Shown here: positions 1-7,628 of the stretch, one piece after another
How positions within the stretch are numbered: the first letter of the stretch is position 1
Layout of the letters: every line of letters starts with the position of its first letter
Assembly (NCBI GenBank): GCA_019117525.1
Contig: DWZO01000040.1
Coordinates: forward strand, 1-25,344
DNA from: Allocoprobacillus merdigallinarum
GTDB lineage: Bacteria > Bacillota_I > Bacilli_A > Erysipelotrichales > Coprobacillaceae
DNA length: 25,344 nt
Direction of reading: 5' to 3'
Program-made: the position numbers and the translations under genes
The notes under the pieces: model-generated
Told to the model about the DNA's origin: nothing
The model's input: the letters and a program-made list of their open reading frames with translations, nothing else
Database searches by the model: none

Positions 1-1
1 A

Positions 2-100
2 TCCACAAACACATATTTCAATTTTACATATAAACCTAAACGTCATCAACTACGTATTAATAAAGTTGATAGAAAGGAGAAGGTATATTTTAATGACTGA
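2..100 (+). CDS. possible C-terminal end of an upstream gene (partial)
   Basis: Frame 2 is open from the window edge to a TGA at 98-100 and would give a 32-residue tail rich in Lys, Arg, Asn and Asp, ending in KEKVYFND. The composition looks protein-like, but the stretch is short and frame 3 is also open to about 107, so the reading frame cannot be settled here. I recognise no family. If real, it ends 34 bases before the next gene, whose ribosome binding site (AGGAGAAG) lies in that gap. Confidence 0.3.
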   Translation, partial: STNTYFNFTYKPKRHQLRINKVDRKEKVYFND

Positions 101-134
101 TAAATGAGTCAATTATAATATACCAGGAGAAGAA

Positions 135-818
135 ATGGCTAATTATATTGTCTGGGGATTATTTATTTTTGCACTTTGCTTTTTAGGTTTTTTCTTTAAA
201 AAAAGAGTTAATGAAAATAGGGCACATCGTCAAAAAGCTGCGATGGAATATGAAGCTAAAAAAGAGAGATATTCATATTTAAGACCTGGAGTCTTAGAAA
301 CATGTCCAAGAGAAGATGTGACTGCGGCAGCATTGTTTCATTGTATGAGAAAAGAAAATGATGATTTTGATCATTATTTTGAAAAAATGAATGAAAGTGA
401 AAGAACTGTTTATGGTATTTATATGATTACATCTTCTTTAGAAGGTCGTAATGCATCTTTACATAGTTTCTTTTTAAGTCCAGCGAGTCAACCATATGTA
501 CCAATGGTAGTTGATATTTTTGAAAGAGTTGGTGCACATGAAATTGCTGATTTAATGAAAGCAGCAAGACGTTTTGCAGAAATTATTGAGAATGATGAAG
601 AAGATGATGAAGATGATCCAGAAATGGGAGATTATTCAAGATATAATTTTTCAGATTTTACAAATGAATTTGTGACACTTGTCAGTACCACAAACCTAGG
701 AGAAAAGTTAACACAATATGTTTTAGATCATAAAGAAGATTTTTATGATACAGATATTCCTGACGAAGATAAAGAGGGAGATGAAATCGATGAAAAAAGA
801 ATTAGCGACGAAATATAA
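135..818 (+). CDS. membrane-anchored DUF4375/DMP19-like protein
   Basis: This encodes a 227-residue protein of unknown function. Residues 4-21 form one hydrophobic N-terminal segment followed by basic residues (KKR), so it is probably a single-pass protein with a cytoplasmic body. Residues about 80-150 resemble the DUF4375/DMP19 fold: a helix ending in a glycine/asparagine turn, then SLHSFFLSP, then a helix with RVGAHEIADLMKAA, which matches the family's NGGFxQFF...IGA...A pattern loosely. The family assignment is by eye. Two acidic stretches follow (residues 151-165 and the C terminus). The start has AGGAGAAG six bases or so upstream. The gene overlaps the start of valS by 29 bases, which suggests co-transcription and coupled translation. 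A TATAAT at 114-119 could be a -10 box, but no good -35 lies upstream. Confidence 0.8.
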   Translation: MANYIVWGLFIFALCFLGFFFKKRVNENRAHRQKAAMEYEAKKERYSYLRPGVLETCPREDVTAAALFHCMRKENDDFDHYFEKMNESERTVYGIYMITSSLEGRNASLHSFFLSPASQPYVPMVVDIFERVGAHEIADLMKAARRFAEIIENDEEDDEDDPEMGDYSRYNFSDFTNEFVTLVSTTNLGEKLTQYVLDHKEDFYDTDIPDEDKEGDEIDEKRISDEI

Positions 819-3411
819 TCATAAAAGTGTAGAAGAAGGAAAATACAAAACGTGGTTAGATCATCACTATTTTGAAGCGGGAGATACTTCTAAGAAACCA
901 TATAGTATTGTTATTCCACCACCTAATGTAACGGGGAAACTTCATTTAGGTCATGCTTGGGATACAACTTTACAAGATATGATTATTCGTTATAAAAGAA
1001 TGCAAGGTTATGATGCATTATGGTTGCCTGGTATGGATCATGCGGGTATTGCAACACAAGCAAAAGTAGAAGCACGTTTAAGAGAAGAAGGTGTTTCTCG
1101 TTATGATTTGGGCAGAGAAAAATTCTTAGAAAAAGCTTGGTCATGGAAAGAAGAATATGCTTCTATTATTCGTAGCCAATGGGAAAAATTAGGATTATCA
1201 TTAGATTATACAAAAGAACGTTTTACTTTGGATGAAGGATTAAGCGAAGCGGTTAAAACTGTTTTTGTAACGCTATATGAAAAAGGTTATATTTATCAAG
1301 GAGAACGTATTATTAACTGGGATCCAGTTCAACGTACAGCTTTATCAAATATTGAAGTTATCCATAAAGAAATTGAAGGACATATGTATTATTTCAATTA
1401 TGAAGTTGTTGAAACAGGTGAAAAATTGATTATTGCGACAACACGTCCTGAAACAATGTTTGCCGATCAAGCGATTTTTGTTCATCCAGATGATGAAAGA
1501 TATCAGCATTTGGTTGGCAAACATGCAATTAATCCTGCGAATGGTGAATCTTTACCAATTATGGCAGACAGCTACATTGACATGAGTTTTGGAACAGCTG
1601 TTATGAAATGTACACCAGCTCATGACCCTAATGACTTTGCTTTAGCAAAAAAATATCATTTAGCGATGCCAAAATGTATGAATGATGATGGTACAATGAA
1701 TGAATTATGTGGTCAATATCAAGGGATGGACCGTTTTGAATGCCGTGAAGCTTTAGTCGAAGATTTTGAAGCAAGAGGTGTTGTTGATCATATTGAAAAA
1801 CATATGCATCAGGTTGGACATTCTGAACGTAGTCATGCTATTGTTGAGCCATACTTATCAAAACAATGGTTTGTCAAGATGAAACCACTTGCTAATGCGG
1901 CATTAGAGAATCAATTAAAAGATTCTAAGGTTTCTTTTGTGCCACCTCGTTTTGAAAAAACATTTAAACAATGGATGGAAAATATTGAAGATTGGTGTAT
2001 TTCACGTCAATTATGGTGGGGACATCAGATTCCTGCATGGTATCATAAAGAAACAGGAGAAATCTATGTGGGTAAAAATCCACCTGCAGATATTGAAAAC
2101 TGGAAACAGGATGAAGATGTTCTTGATACATGGTTTTCAAGTGCTTTATGGCCATTTTCAACAATGGGTTGGCCAAATAAAGAGAGTGAACTCTATCAAC
2201 GTTATTTCCCAACTGACACATTAGTCACAGGTTATGACATTATCTTTTTCTGGGTATCTCGTATGATTTTCCAATCATTAGAATTTACTGGCCAAAGACC
2301 ATTTAAAAATGTTCTGATTCATGGTTTGATTCGTGATGAGCAAGGAAGAAAGATGTCTAAATCTTTAGGTAATGGTGTTGATCCTATGGATGTTATTGAC
2401 CAATATGGTGCTGATACATTAAGATTCTTTTTAACAACAAATTCTGCACCTGGTATGGATTTAAGATATATTCCTGAAAAATTAGATGCTGCATGGAATT
2501 TTATTAATAAAATATGGAATTCTGCTAGATTTGTTTTAATGAATATTGATGAAAATATGTCATATCAGGATTTATCATTTGATCAGTTAAATTTAGCTGA
2601 TCAATGGATTCTCAATCGTTTAAATGAAGTGATTGCTTCTGTTGATGAAAACATGGATAAATTTGAATTTGTTAATGTAGGTAGTGAACTTTATAATTTT
2701 ATTTGGGATGATTTCTGTTCATGGTATATTGAATTGTCTAAGGTTCATTTAAATAGTGATAATGACATTGAAAAGAAAGCAACACAAAATACATTGGTTT
2801 ATGTATTGAATGCAATTGTAAGATTATTACATCCATTTATGCCTTTTGTGACAGAAGAAATTTATCAATCTATTCCACATATAGAAGAATCTATTTGTAT
2901 TGCGAAATGGCCTACTATTAATGATAGATTCAATAATAAACAAATTCAGGATCAATTTGTTTACTTAATTGATATCATTAAAGGTATTAGAAATTTAAGA
3001 GCTCAATATGTCATTAAAAATGCTATTGAAATTGCATATTCTATTCAAACACAGGATACTCAGCTTGAAAGCTTACTTGAAAATCTTTCACCATATATTT
3101 ATAAACTTTGTCATGCTCGTTGCTTTGGTTATAATGTTGAAACATCTTCAAATGTAGCAACAGAAATGATCAAAGGTGGTAATGCTTTGATTATTGAATT
3201 AGGTGATTATATTGATTTGGAAGCAGAAAAGAAAAAGATGGAAGATGAAATCAAAAAGCTAGAAAACGAAATTAAACGTTGTGAATCTATGCTTTCTAAT
3301 CCAAACTTTGTTCAAAAAGCACCTGCTCAAAAAGTTGAACAGGAAAGAAAGAAATTAGCTGATTACCAATCAAAATATAATGCGATGAAAGATAAATTGA
3401 ATATGATGTAA
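790..3411 (+). CDS. valS: valyl-tRNA synthetase
   Basis: Class I aminoacyl-tRNA synthetase that charges tRNA-Val in the cytoplasm. With the start at 790 it is 873 residues, normal for bacterial ValS. Visible signatures are the PPPNVTGKLHLGHA block with the HIGH-type HLGH at 52-55, the CP1 editing domain with TTRPETMFAD, the CISRQLWWGHQIPAW block, and KMSKS at 521-525. The anticodon-binding domain follows, and the last ~65 residues form the ValS coiled-coil arm that contacts tRNA. An ATG at 781 and another at 745 are in frame, but GAGGGAG at 774-780 sits nine bases from 790, which favours 790. The start lies inside the upstream DUF4375-like gene. A T-box leader, common before valS in Bacillota, is not present in the bases visible here; it could lie before the upstream gene, outside the window. 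Confidence 0.97.
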   Translation: MKKELATKYNHKSVEEGKYKTWLDHHYFEAGDTSKKPYSIVIPPPNVTGKLHLGHAWDTTLQDMIIRYKRMQGYDALWLPGMDHAGIATQAKVEARLREEGVSRYDLGREKFLEKAWSWKEEYASIIRSQWEKLGLSLDYTKERFTLDEGLSEAVKTVFVTLYEKGYIYQGERIINWDPVQRTALSNIEVIHKEIEGHMYYFNYEVVETGEKLIIATTRPETMFADQAIFVHPDDERYQHLVGKHAINPANGESLPIMADSYIDMSFGTAVMKCTPAHDPNDFALAKKYHLAMPKCMNDDGTMNELCGQYQGMDRFECREALVEDFEARGVVDHIEKHMHQVGHSERSHAIVEPYLSKQWFVKMKPLANAALENQLKDSKVSFVPPRFEKTFKQWMENIEDWCISRQLWWGHQIPAWYHKETGEIYVGKNPPADIENWKQDEDVLDTWFSSALWPFSTMGWPNKESELYQRYFPTDTLVTGYDIIFFWVSRMIFQSLEFTGQRPFKNVLIHGLIRDEQGRKMSKSLGNGVDPMDVIDQYGADTLRFFLTTNSAPGMDLRYIPEKLDAAWNFINKIWNSARFVLMNIDENMSYQDLSFDQLNLADQWILNRLNEVIASVDENMDKFEFVNVGSELYNFIWDDFCSWYIELSKVHLNSDNDIEKKATQNTLVYVLNAIVRLLHPFMPFVTEEIYQSIPHIEESICIAKWPTINDRFNNKQIQDQFVYLIDIIKGIRNLRAQYVIKNAIEIAYSIQTQDTQLESLLENLSPYIYKLCHARCFGYNVETSSNVATEMIKGGNALIIELGDYIDLEAEKKKMEDEIKKLENEIKRCESMLSNPNFVQKAPAQKVEQERKKLADYQSKYNAMKDKLNMM

Positions 3412-3440
3412 AGTGAAATTGAAAAATTTCACTTTTTTTC
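3412..3440 (+). terminator. rho-independent terminator after valS
   Basis: The perfect 9-bp stem AGTGAAATT/AATTTCACT with loop GAAA is followed directly by seven T residues. It begins right after the valS stop codon and separates valS from the small peptide gene. Confidence 0.9.
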
Positions 3441-3513
3441 GTTTTTAAGAAGAAAAAATTGAAAAAAATGTATATATAATAATTAGGGGCTACTGATGAA
3501 AGGAAGGGTCAGC

Positions 3514-3678
3514 ATGAAAGAATTAACCGTACAACAGCAATGTGAAATTCAAGGTGGAGGTTTAATTGCGACTGCATTACTCTATTTGATATTAGGTGCT
3601 GCAGCGTATAAAATTATTAAATCGAAGAAGGGAAGAATTTCAATTCCAAGACTCATCAGTATTGAATGGAGAGATTAG
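3514..3678 (+). CDS. double-glycine-leader peptide, bacteriocin- or signal-like
   Basis: This encodes a 54-residue peptide. The N terminus, MKELTVQQQCEIQGG, resembles leaders cut by C39-peptidase (bacteriocin-type) ABC exporters: Leu at -12, Thr at -11, Ile at -4 and Gly-Gly at -2/-1. The usual hydrophobic residue at -7 is a Gln, so the match is partial. Cleavage would leave a 39-residue peptide with one strongly hydrophobic stretch (LIATALLYLILGAAAYKII), then KSKKGR and a polar C terminus ending EWRD. The start at 3514 is chosen because AGGAAGGG lies six bases upstream; an in-frame ATG at 3496 has no such site. No exporter, immunity protein or second peptide is nearby. It could be a bacteriocin, a pheromone precursor or a membrane-active toxin-like peptide; exported peptide is the best guess. 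Terminators flank it on both sides. Confidence 0.7.
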   Translation: MKELTVQQQCEIQGGGLIATALLYLILGAAAYKIIKSKKGRISIPRLISIEWRD

Positions 3679-3680
3679 TG

Positions 3681-3712
3681 ATATGAAAGGCAATTTGCCT
3701 TTCATATTTTTA
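3681..3712 (+). terminator. rho-independent terminator after the double-glycine peptide gene
   Basis: An 11-bp perfect stem ATATGAAAGGC/GCCTTTCATAT with loop AATTT is followed by TTTTATAT. It starts two bases after the peptide stop codon. The downstream arm overlaps a candidate promoter for the next gene. Confidence 0.9.
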
Positions 3713-3723
3713 TATGTTATAGC
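3695..3723 (+). promoter_or_regulatory. candidate promoter for the SPOR gene and radC
   Basis: TTGCCT at 3695-3700 and TATAGC at 3718-3723 are 17 bases apart, with a TG one base before the -10 (extended -10). The -35 lies within the terminator hairpin of the preceding gene. Each box matches sigma-A consensus at only about four positions, so the call is tentative. A sporulation sigma factor could instead be used, but I see no clear motif for one. Confidence 0.4.
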
Positions 3724-3746
3724 ATAGATTAGAAAGGGTGATTAAA

Positions 3747-4103
3747 ATGAAATTTGAATGGAAAATTGTTATTTTTGCAGTTGTTTGTTCTTTGGCATTT
3801 ATGTTTATTTTTACATATGGATGCTCTCTAGGACAAAAAACACTTTATGCATATCAGGTTGGTATTTATAAGGAAGCAAGTAATAAAGATGAAAAATTAG
3901 CTGAATTGAAAGAAATGGGAATCGAAGGATATACCTATACAAAAAATGATCAATATTATGTATTATCAATGATTAGTGAAAAAAAAGAAGATATAGAAAA
4001 ACATGCTACACAGGTAAAAGGAATTATGAAAACTTATATTGTGCCAACATCTACCACAAATGAAATGTTATTGGATTCTTTATCGAAAGGTGATGATCTA
4101 TGA
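3747..4103 (+). CDS. small membrane protein with a SPOR-like domain, positional counterpart of SpoIIB
   Basis: This encodes a 118-residue protein: a short basic N terminus, one membrane segment (about residues 6-25), and a C-terminal region (about 34-95) that looks like a SPOR domain, beginning YAYQVGIYKEASNKDEKLAEL and continuing with an alternating strand/helix pattern (YYVLSMISEKKEDIEK). SPOR domains bind denuded peptidoglycan at septa. In Bacillus subtilis the SPOR-containing engulfment protein SpoIIB is encoded just upstream of maf-radC-mreBCD-minCD, so position and architecture both suggest a reduced SpoIIB-type role. That role is inference. TYGC near residue 26 is not a good lipobox. 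The start at 3747 has AGAAAGGG eight bases upstream; an in-frame GTG at 3738 is less likely. The stop overlaps the radC start (ATGA). Confidence 0.75.
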   Translation: MKFEWKIVIFAVVCSLAFMFIFTYGCSLGQKTLYAYQVGIYKEASNKDEKLAELKEMGIEGYTYTKNDQYYVLSMISEKKEDIEKHATQVKGIMKTYIVPTSTTNEMLLDSLSKGDDL

Positions 4104-4777
4104 TTAAGACATTACCATTAGAAGAAAATCCACGTGAAAAAGCATTAACATATGGTATTGAAACATTGAATAATGTAGAATTATTGGCACTGATATTAAG
4201 AACTGGGCATAAAAATGAATCGGTGATTCAATTGTCACAACGTCTATTAACGGAAATTGGAGGTTTTGCAAATCTATCGACGGTTACTTATGCAGATTTG
4301 ATTGCTTTGAAGGGAATTAAGCAAGCAAAAGCAATTGAAATATTGAGTATTATAGAAATTGCTAAAAGATTAAAAGATGTTTCATCAATAGAGAAGCCAT
4401 TACTCAATCCTTATGATATTTTTGGAAGAGTACATAACCAGTTGATGTTTTTAAAGCAAGAACATTTCCTGTTGCTCTGTTTAGATAATAAAAATAAAGT
4501 CATCAAAGAAAAAACCATTTTTATTGGCTCATTAAATATGAGTGTTGTCACGCCTAGAGAAGTCTTTAAAGAAGCTATCGCTATAAGCAGTGCAAAAATT
4601 GTTTTAGTACACAACCATCCAAGTGGAGATGCATTGCCTAGTGAAGAAGACTTGCTTATGACAGAACAGTTTCAAAAATTAGGACAAATGATGTCAATTG
4701 AAGTCATAGATCATATTGTGGTTGGGTGGAATCAATTTTATAGTATTATGGCAAAACAATTGTTTTTTTATGAATAA
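4100..4777 (+). CDS. radC: RadC/YsxA family JAB-domain protein
   Basis: This is a 225-residue member of the RadC (UPF0758) family, normal in length. An N-terminal helix-hairpin-helix-like region (ALKGIKQAKAIEI, about residues 71-83) precedes an MPN/JAB metalloprotease-like domain. The metal-binding signature is clear: H171-N-H173-P-S-G-D, with D184 as the further ligand. Despite the name, a role in DNA repair is not well supported for the family and its substrate is unknown. It overlaps the SPOR gene by four bases and lacks a strong ribosome binding site of its own, so translational coupling is likely. In Bacillus mreB follows radC; here mreC follows after 96 bases that contain a promoter. 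Confidence 0.95.
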   Translation: MIKTLPLEENPREKALTYGIETLNNVELLALILRTGHKNESVIQLSQRLLTEIGGFANLSTVTYADLIALKGIKQAKAIEILSIIEIAKRLKDVSSIEKPLLNPYDIFGRVHNQLMFLKQEHFLLLCLDNKNKVIKEKTIFIGSLNMSVVTPREVFKEAIAISSAKIVLVHNHPSGDALPSEEDLLMTEQFQKLGQMMSIEVIDHIVVGWNQFYSIMAKQLFFYE

Positions 4778-4819
4778 AGATGTGAAAATATAGGAATTTG
4801 ATAAATTGTTTTTTACGAA

Positions 4820-4848
4820 TTGCTTTTTTTATATTGAGATATTATAAT
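4820..4848 (+). promoter_or_regulatory. promoter for the mreC-spoIVFB gene string
   Basis: TTGCTT (4820-4825), a 17-base spacer and a perfect TATAAT (4843-4848) lie 25 bases before the mreC start. This is a good sigma-A-type promoter and would drive mreCD, minCD and possibly the spoIVF genes. Confidence 0.65.
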
Positions 4849-4873
4849 GTATGAATGATAAGAGGTGGTATCT

Positions 4874-5731
4874 TTGTATAGAAAAGGTAATAAATGGACA
4901 AAACAAAAAAGAAGAATCGTTATTATAACAGTTGTACTGGTTTCATTTTCAGTATTAACACTTGTAACCAGTCGTTCTGCTTCAAGTATAGAAATTATTT
5001 TTAAAGATACAATTGCAAATTTAGAATATTATATTATTAAAGCGCCTATTCAATATGTAACAGGATTATTTGAAGAATATAATGATTTAAAAGATGTTTA
5101 TGAAGAAAATGCAAAGCTCAAGGAACAATTAGATAATTTGGCTCGTGAGAGTGCAATGAATGAAGTTTTAACAAATGAATTAAATGATTTAAAAGAAATT
5201 ATGGATATTGATCATCTACCTACTGAATATCAGGTAAAATATACAAATGTGATTGCTAGAGATGCTCAAAACTGGAATAATCAGGTCACTATTAATTTAG
5301 GGAAAATTTCTGGTGTACAGGAAGGTATGGCAGTAGTCAATGCTCAGGGAATGATTGGGACAATTACAAGTGTCAGTGAAATTTCTTCAACAGTCACTTT
5401 ATTATCAAGTGAAACATCCAAGTCACAATTGCCAGTTATGATTTTAAGTGGTGATGAGGAATACTATGGATTATTAAATCGTTATAATATTAATACGCAT
5501 AAATATTCTATTACTTTGCTAAGTGATGTTGAAACAATTGAAAAAGATGCTAAGGTTGTAACAAGTGGTCTAGGTGGAAAAGGAAAGAGTCCAAAAGGTA
5601 TTTTAGTTGGAACAGTAGAAAATTATGCGACTGGTGATGATGCAACTGAGTCTGTTTGTGATGTCACACCTAGTGTGGATTTTGACGCTCTTAATGATGT
5701 TGCTGTTGTTCAAAGGGTGAATGAAGAATGA
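4874..5731 (+). CDS. mreC: rod-shape-determining protein MreC
   Basis: MreC is the bitopic membrane scaffold of the elongasome, linking the cell-wall synthases to cytoskeletal MreB. The 285-residue protein has a basic cytoplasmic N terminus, a membrane helix at about 14-32, a coiled coil at about 65-110 (EYNDLKDVYEENAKLKEQL), and an extracytoplasmic beta-barrel domain. GLGGKGKSPKGILVG is the family's conserved C-terminal turn. I chose the TTG at 4874 because AAGAGGTGG ends five bases before it; a GTG at 4865 lies inside that ribosome binding site. The end overlaps mreD (ATGA). No mreB precedes it. Confidence 0.95.
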   Translation: MYRKGNKWTKQKRRIVIITVVLVSFSVLTLVTSRSASSIEIIFKDTIANLEYYIIKAPIQYVTGLFEEYNDLKDVYEENAKLKEQLDNLARESAMNEVLTNELNDLKEIMDIDHLPTEYQVKYTNVIARDAQNWNNQVTINLGKISGVQEGMAVVNAQGMIGTITSVSEISSTVTLLSSETSKSQLPVMILSGDEEYYGLLNRYNINTHKYSITLLSDVETIEKDAKVVTSGLGGKGKSPKGILVGTVENYATGDDATESVCDVTPSVDFDALNDVAVVQRVNEE

Positions 5732-6249
5732 GAAAACGTGTCCAAGATAGCTATCTAGTCAAATGTTTTTTAGTCGTTTTTTTATGTTTTGTAGTCGATA
5801 GTACAATTCATTATTTCTTGCCCTATAATTTCACTAAAACCGGAATAACCATCACACCATACTTAGGTTTAATGATGTTTGCTTTATTAGTGAGGACAAT
5901 AGACGGTGCAGAACGTTATTTCTTTGCAACCATATGTGGTCTTTGTTATTCTGTTGTCTATGCAAATTCTTTAGCCATATATATTCTTATTTATTGTTTA
6001 ATCGCCTTTGTTCGTTCATATTTGTTTAAATTAGACACATTAAATATTGTTGAATCTACAATTTTTTGTGTTTTGACAATATTCGCCCAGGAATGTATTG
6101 TATATTGGTTGATGTGGATTACCAATATGACAAGATATCCAATGGTTTCATTTGTAGTTATGCAATTATTACCAACACTACTTTTGAATGCTGTTTTATC
6201 AGTTATCATTTATTGGATCTACAATAAAGTGAAAATTGAGGTGAAATAA
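5728..6249 (+). CDS. mreD: rod-shape-determining protein MreD
   Basis: This is a 173-residue polytopic membrane protein with about five hydrophobic segments (for example residues 10-25, 43-58, 65-90, 108-130 and 140-165), the size and profile of MreD. Sequence conservation in this family is weak. The call rests on topology, on an early charged N terminus, and on position between mreC and minC with an ATGA overlap at the mreC end. MreD works with MreC in elongation-linked peptidoglycan synthesis. Its stop overlaps the minC start by one base (TAATG), so translation of the run is probably coupled. Confidence 0.88.
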   Translation: MRKRVQDSYLVKCFLVVFLCFVVDSTIHYFLPYNFTKTGITITPYLGLMMFALLVRTIDGAERYFFATICGLCYSVVYANSLAIYILIYCLIAFVRSYLFKLDTLNIVESTIFCVLTIFAQECIVYWLMWITNMTRYPMVSFVVMQLLPTLLLNAVLSVIIYWIYNKVKIEVK

Positions 6250-6839
6250 TGAATATTGAAGTCAAAGGAATTAATGGAATACTGGTTATGAAAGTCAATG
6301 AGAATTGTACATTTCAGCAGTTTTTAGATGATTTGAATCAGCTTTTGGAGCAACCTCTATTTCAACAGGAGGGGTACTATCCAAGAGCTTTTTTTGATTT
6401 TGGCTGTCGAGTTTTAGCAATTGATGAAGTTCATTCTTTGATGGATTTACTGATGCAAAAAGAAAAGGTTTTATTTGATGGTATGACATATCATCAACAA
6501 CCTCATCAGGTCCATATCAGAAAAGAACAACTTCACAATGGTGAAGAAATTATCATTGATCATGAAACATTATTTTTAGGAATCGTCAATCCAGGAAGTT
6601 ATGTTTATTGTTATCAGAATGTTTATTTTCTTAATACAGTCAAAGGAACTATTGTCGCAATGAATGAAGATGTACGTATATTTGGACATGATTTTCAAAA
6701 TGCTCAAATTATAATTAATCAACAGACATTACATGATTTGACAACTTCTGCACTCACAAGCGTTTATTATAAAGATAACCAGATTATTTTGACGAAGGAG
6801 GAAAATTATGTGTCGAACTATAGTCATTACGTCGGGTAA
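6249..6839 (+). CDS. minC: septum site-determining protein MinC (divergent)
   Basis: MinC is recruited to the membrane by MinD and inhibits FtsZ polymers away from mid-cell. This 196-residue copy has a MinC_N-like first half (about 1-85) and a recognisable C-terminal beta-helix: LFLGIVNPGSYVY (about 108-120) matches the family's LGxVNPGAxV core, and VKG at 131-133 matches the later RG turn. The RSGQ motif, known from E. coli work as part of the MinD contact, is replaced by HNGE at 96-99. The gene overlaps the next one, minD, by 32 bases. Identity is supported mainly by the C-terminal motif and by position. Confidence 0.85.
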   Translation: MNIEVKGINGILVMKVNENCTFQQFLDDLNQLLEQPLFQQEGYYPRAFFDFGCRVLAIDEVHSLMDLLMQKEKVLFDGMTYHQQPHQVHIRKEQLHNGEEIIIDHETLFLGIVNPGSYVYCYQNVYFLNTVKGTIVAMNEDVRIFGHDFQNAQIIINQQTLHDLTTSALTSVYYKDNQIILTKEENYVSNYSHYVG

Positions 6840-7584
6840 AGGTGGTGTTGGAAAAAGTAGTATGACCATTAATTTGGGTTATGCATTAGCCAATATGAAT
6901 AAAAAAGTATGTTTAATAGATGCGGATTTTGGTTTGAAAAACTTAGATGTCATGTTAGGATTAGAAAATAGAGTGATTTTTGATTTGAAAGATGTTATTT
7001 CAAATAAATGTTCTTTACAACAGATTTTAGTTAAAGATAAACGTATGCAATCTTTATATTTATTGCCTGCGTGTAAATCGCTTTCTTTTGAAAATTTAAA
7101 TTTAGATTATATGATCAATATGGTAGAACAGTTAAAACAGGAATTTGATTATATATTGATTGATAGTCCTGCTGGTATTGAAAAAGGGTTTCAATATGCC
7201 AGTAGTTTGTCAAAAGAAGCTATTATCGTTGTCAATCTAGATACTGTTTCTTTACGTGATGCTGATCGTGTTGTAGGCTTATTGTTGAAACAGGGTGTTG
7301 ATCAATTACATATGCTTGTCAATAAATATAATGAATCAGATGTTTTGAAAGGGCGTTGTCCTTCACTTAAAGAAGCCTACGATATTTTGTCAATTCCATT
7401 GATTGGAATTGTTTATGAAGAACATGATATGATTGAGGCTAACAATAAAGGAATGCCTATTTATATGAATAAAAAAGAAAATATTTATCGATGTTTTGAT
7501 CGTATTGTCAAACGATTAGAGGGGCAGGAGATTCCTTTTCAAAAAAATAAAAGAAAACCTCTACTGGAACGTCTTTTTAGATAA
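6808..7584 (+). CDS. minD: septum site-determining ATPase MinD
   Basis: This is a 258-residue ParA/MinD-type ATPase. It has the deviant Walker A SGKGGVGKSS with signature Lys11 and Lys16, then LIDADFGLKNLDVMLGLE (switch region) and YILIDSPAGIEKG (Walker B region). The C terminus, KPLLERLFR, is a short amphipathic helix of the MinD membrane-targeting type. ATP-bound MinD dimers sit on the membrane and recruit MinC. No MinE is seen, in keeping with Bacillota, where DivIVA-type systems position MinCD. The start at 6808 has AAGGAGG at 6796-6802, located inside minC. Confidence 0.97.
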   Translation: MCRTIVITSGKGGVGKSSMTINLGYALANMNKKVCLIDADFGLKNLDVMLGLENRVIFDLKDVISNKCSLQQILVKDKRMQSLYLLPACKSLSFENLNLDYMINMVEQLKQEFDYILIDSPAGIEKGFQYASSLSKEAIIVVNLDTVSLRDADRVVGLLLKQGVDQLHMLVNKYNESDVLKGRCPSLKEAYDILSIPLIGIVYEEHDMIEANNKGMPIYMNKKENIYRCFDRIVKRLEGQEIPFQKNKRKPLLERLFR

Positions 7585-7628
7585 TATTTTTTTGTTTTCT
7601 TTCATAAGTTAAAATGAGGTGAAAACTT

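Noticed and set aside
93..107. A four-codon leader peptide (ATG ACT GAT AAA TGA) after AAAGGAG at 73-79.
   Set aside because: Spacing of about 13 bases is too long, the codon choice suggests no attenuation role, and there is no hairpin nearby.
1..134. T-box riboswitch before valS.
   Set aside because: No specifier stem, T-box (TGGN) motif or terminator/antiterminator pair can be built in this stretch; one could still exist upstream of the window.
4741..4830. A terminator after radC formed by AAAACAATTGTTTT or AATTT/AAATT.
   Set aside because: The first is a loopless palindrome inside the gene and the second is a 5-bp A/T stem with a three-base loop; neither would be stable enough.
7585..7628. 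Separate promoter for the spoIVF pair (TTGTTT ... TAAAAT).
   Set aside because: The spacer is only 12 bases; a sporulation sigma promoter might exist, but I cannot identify one.
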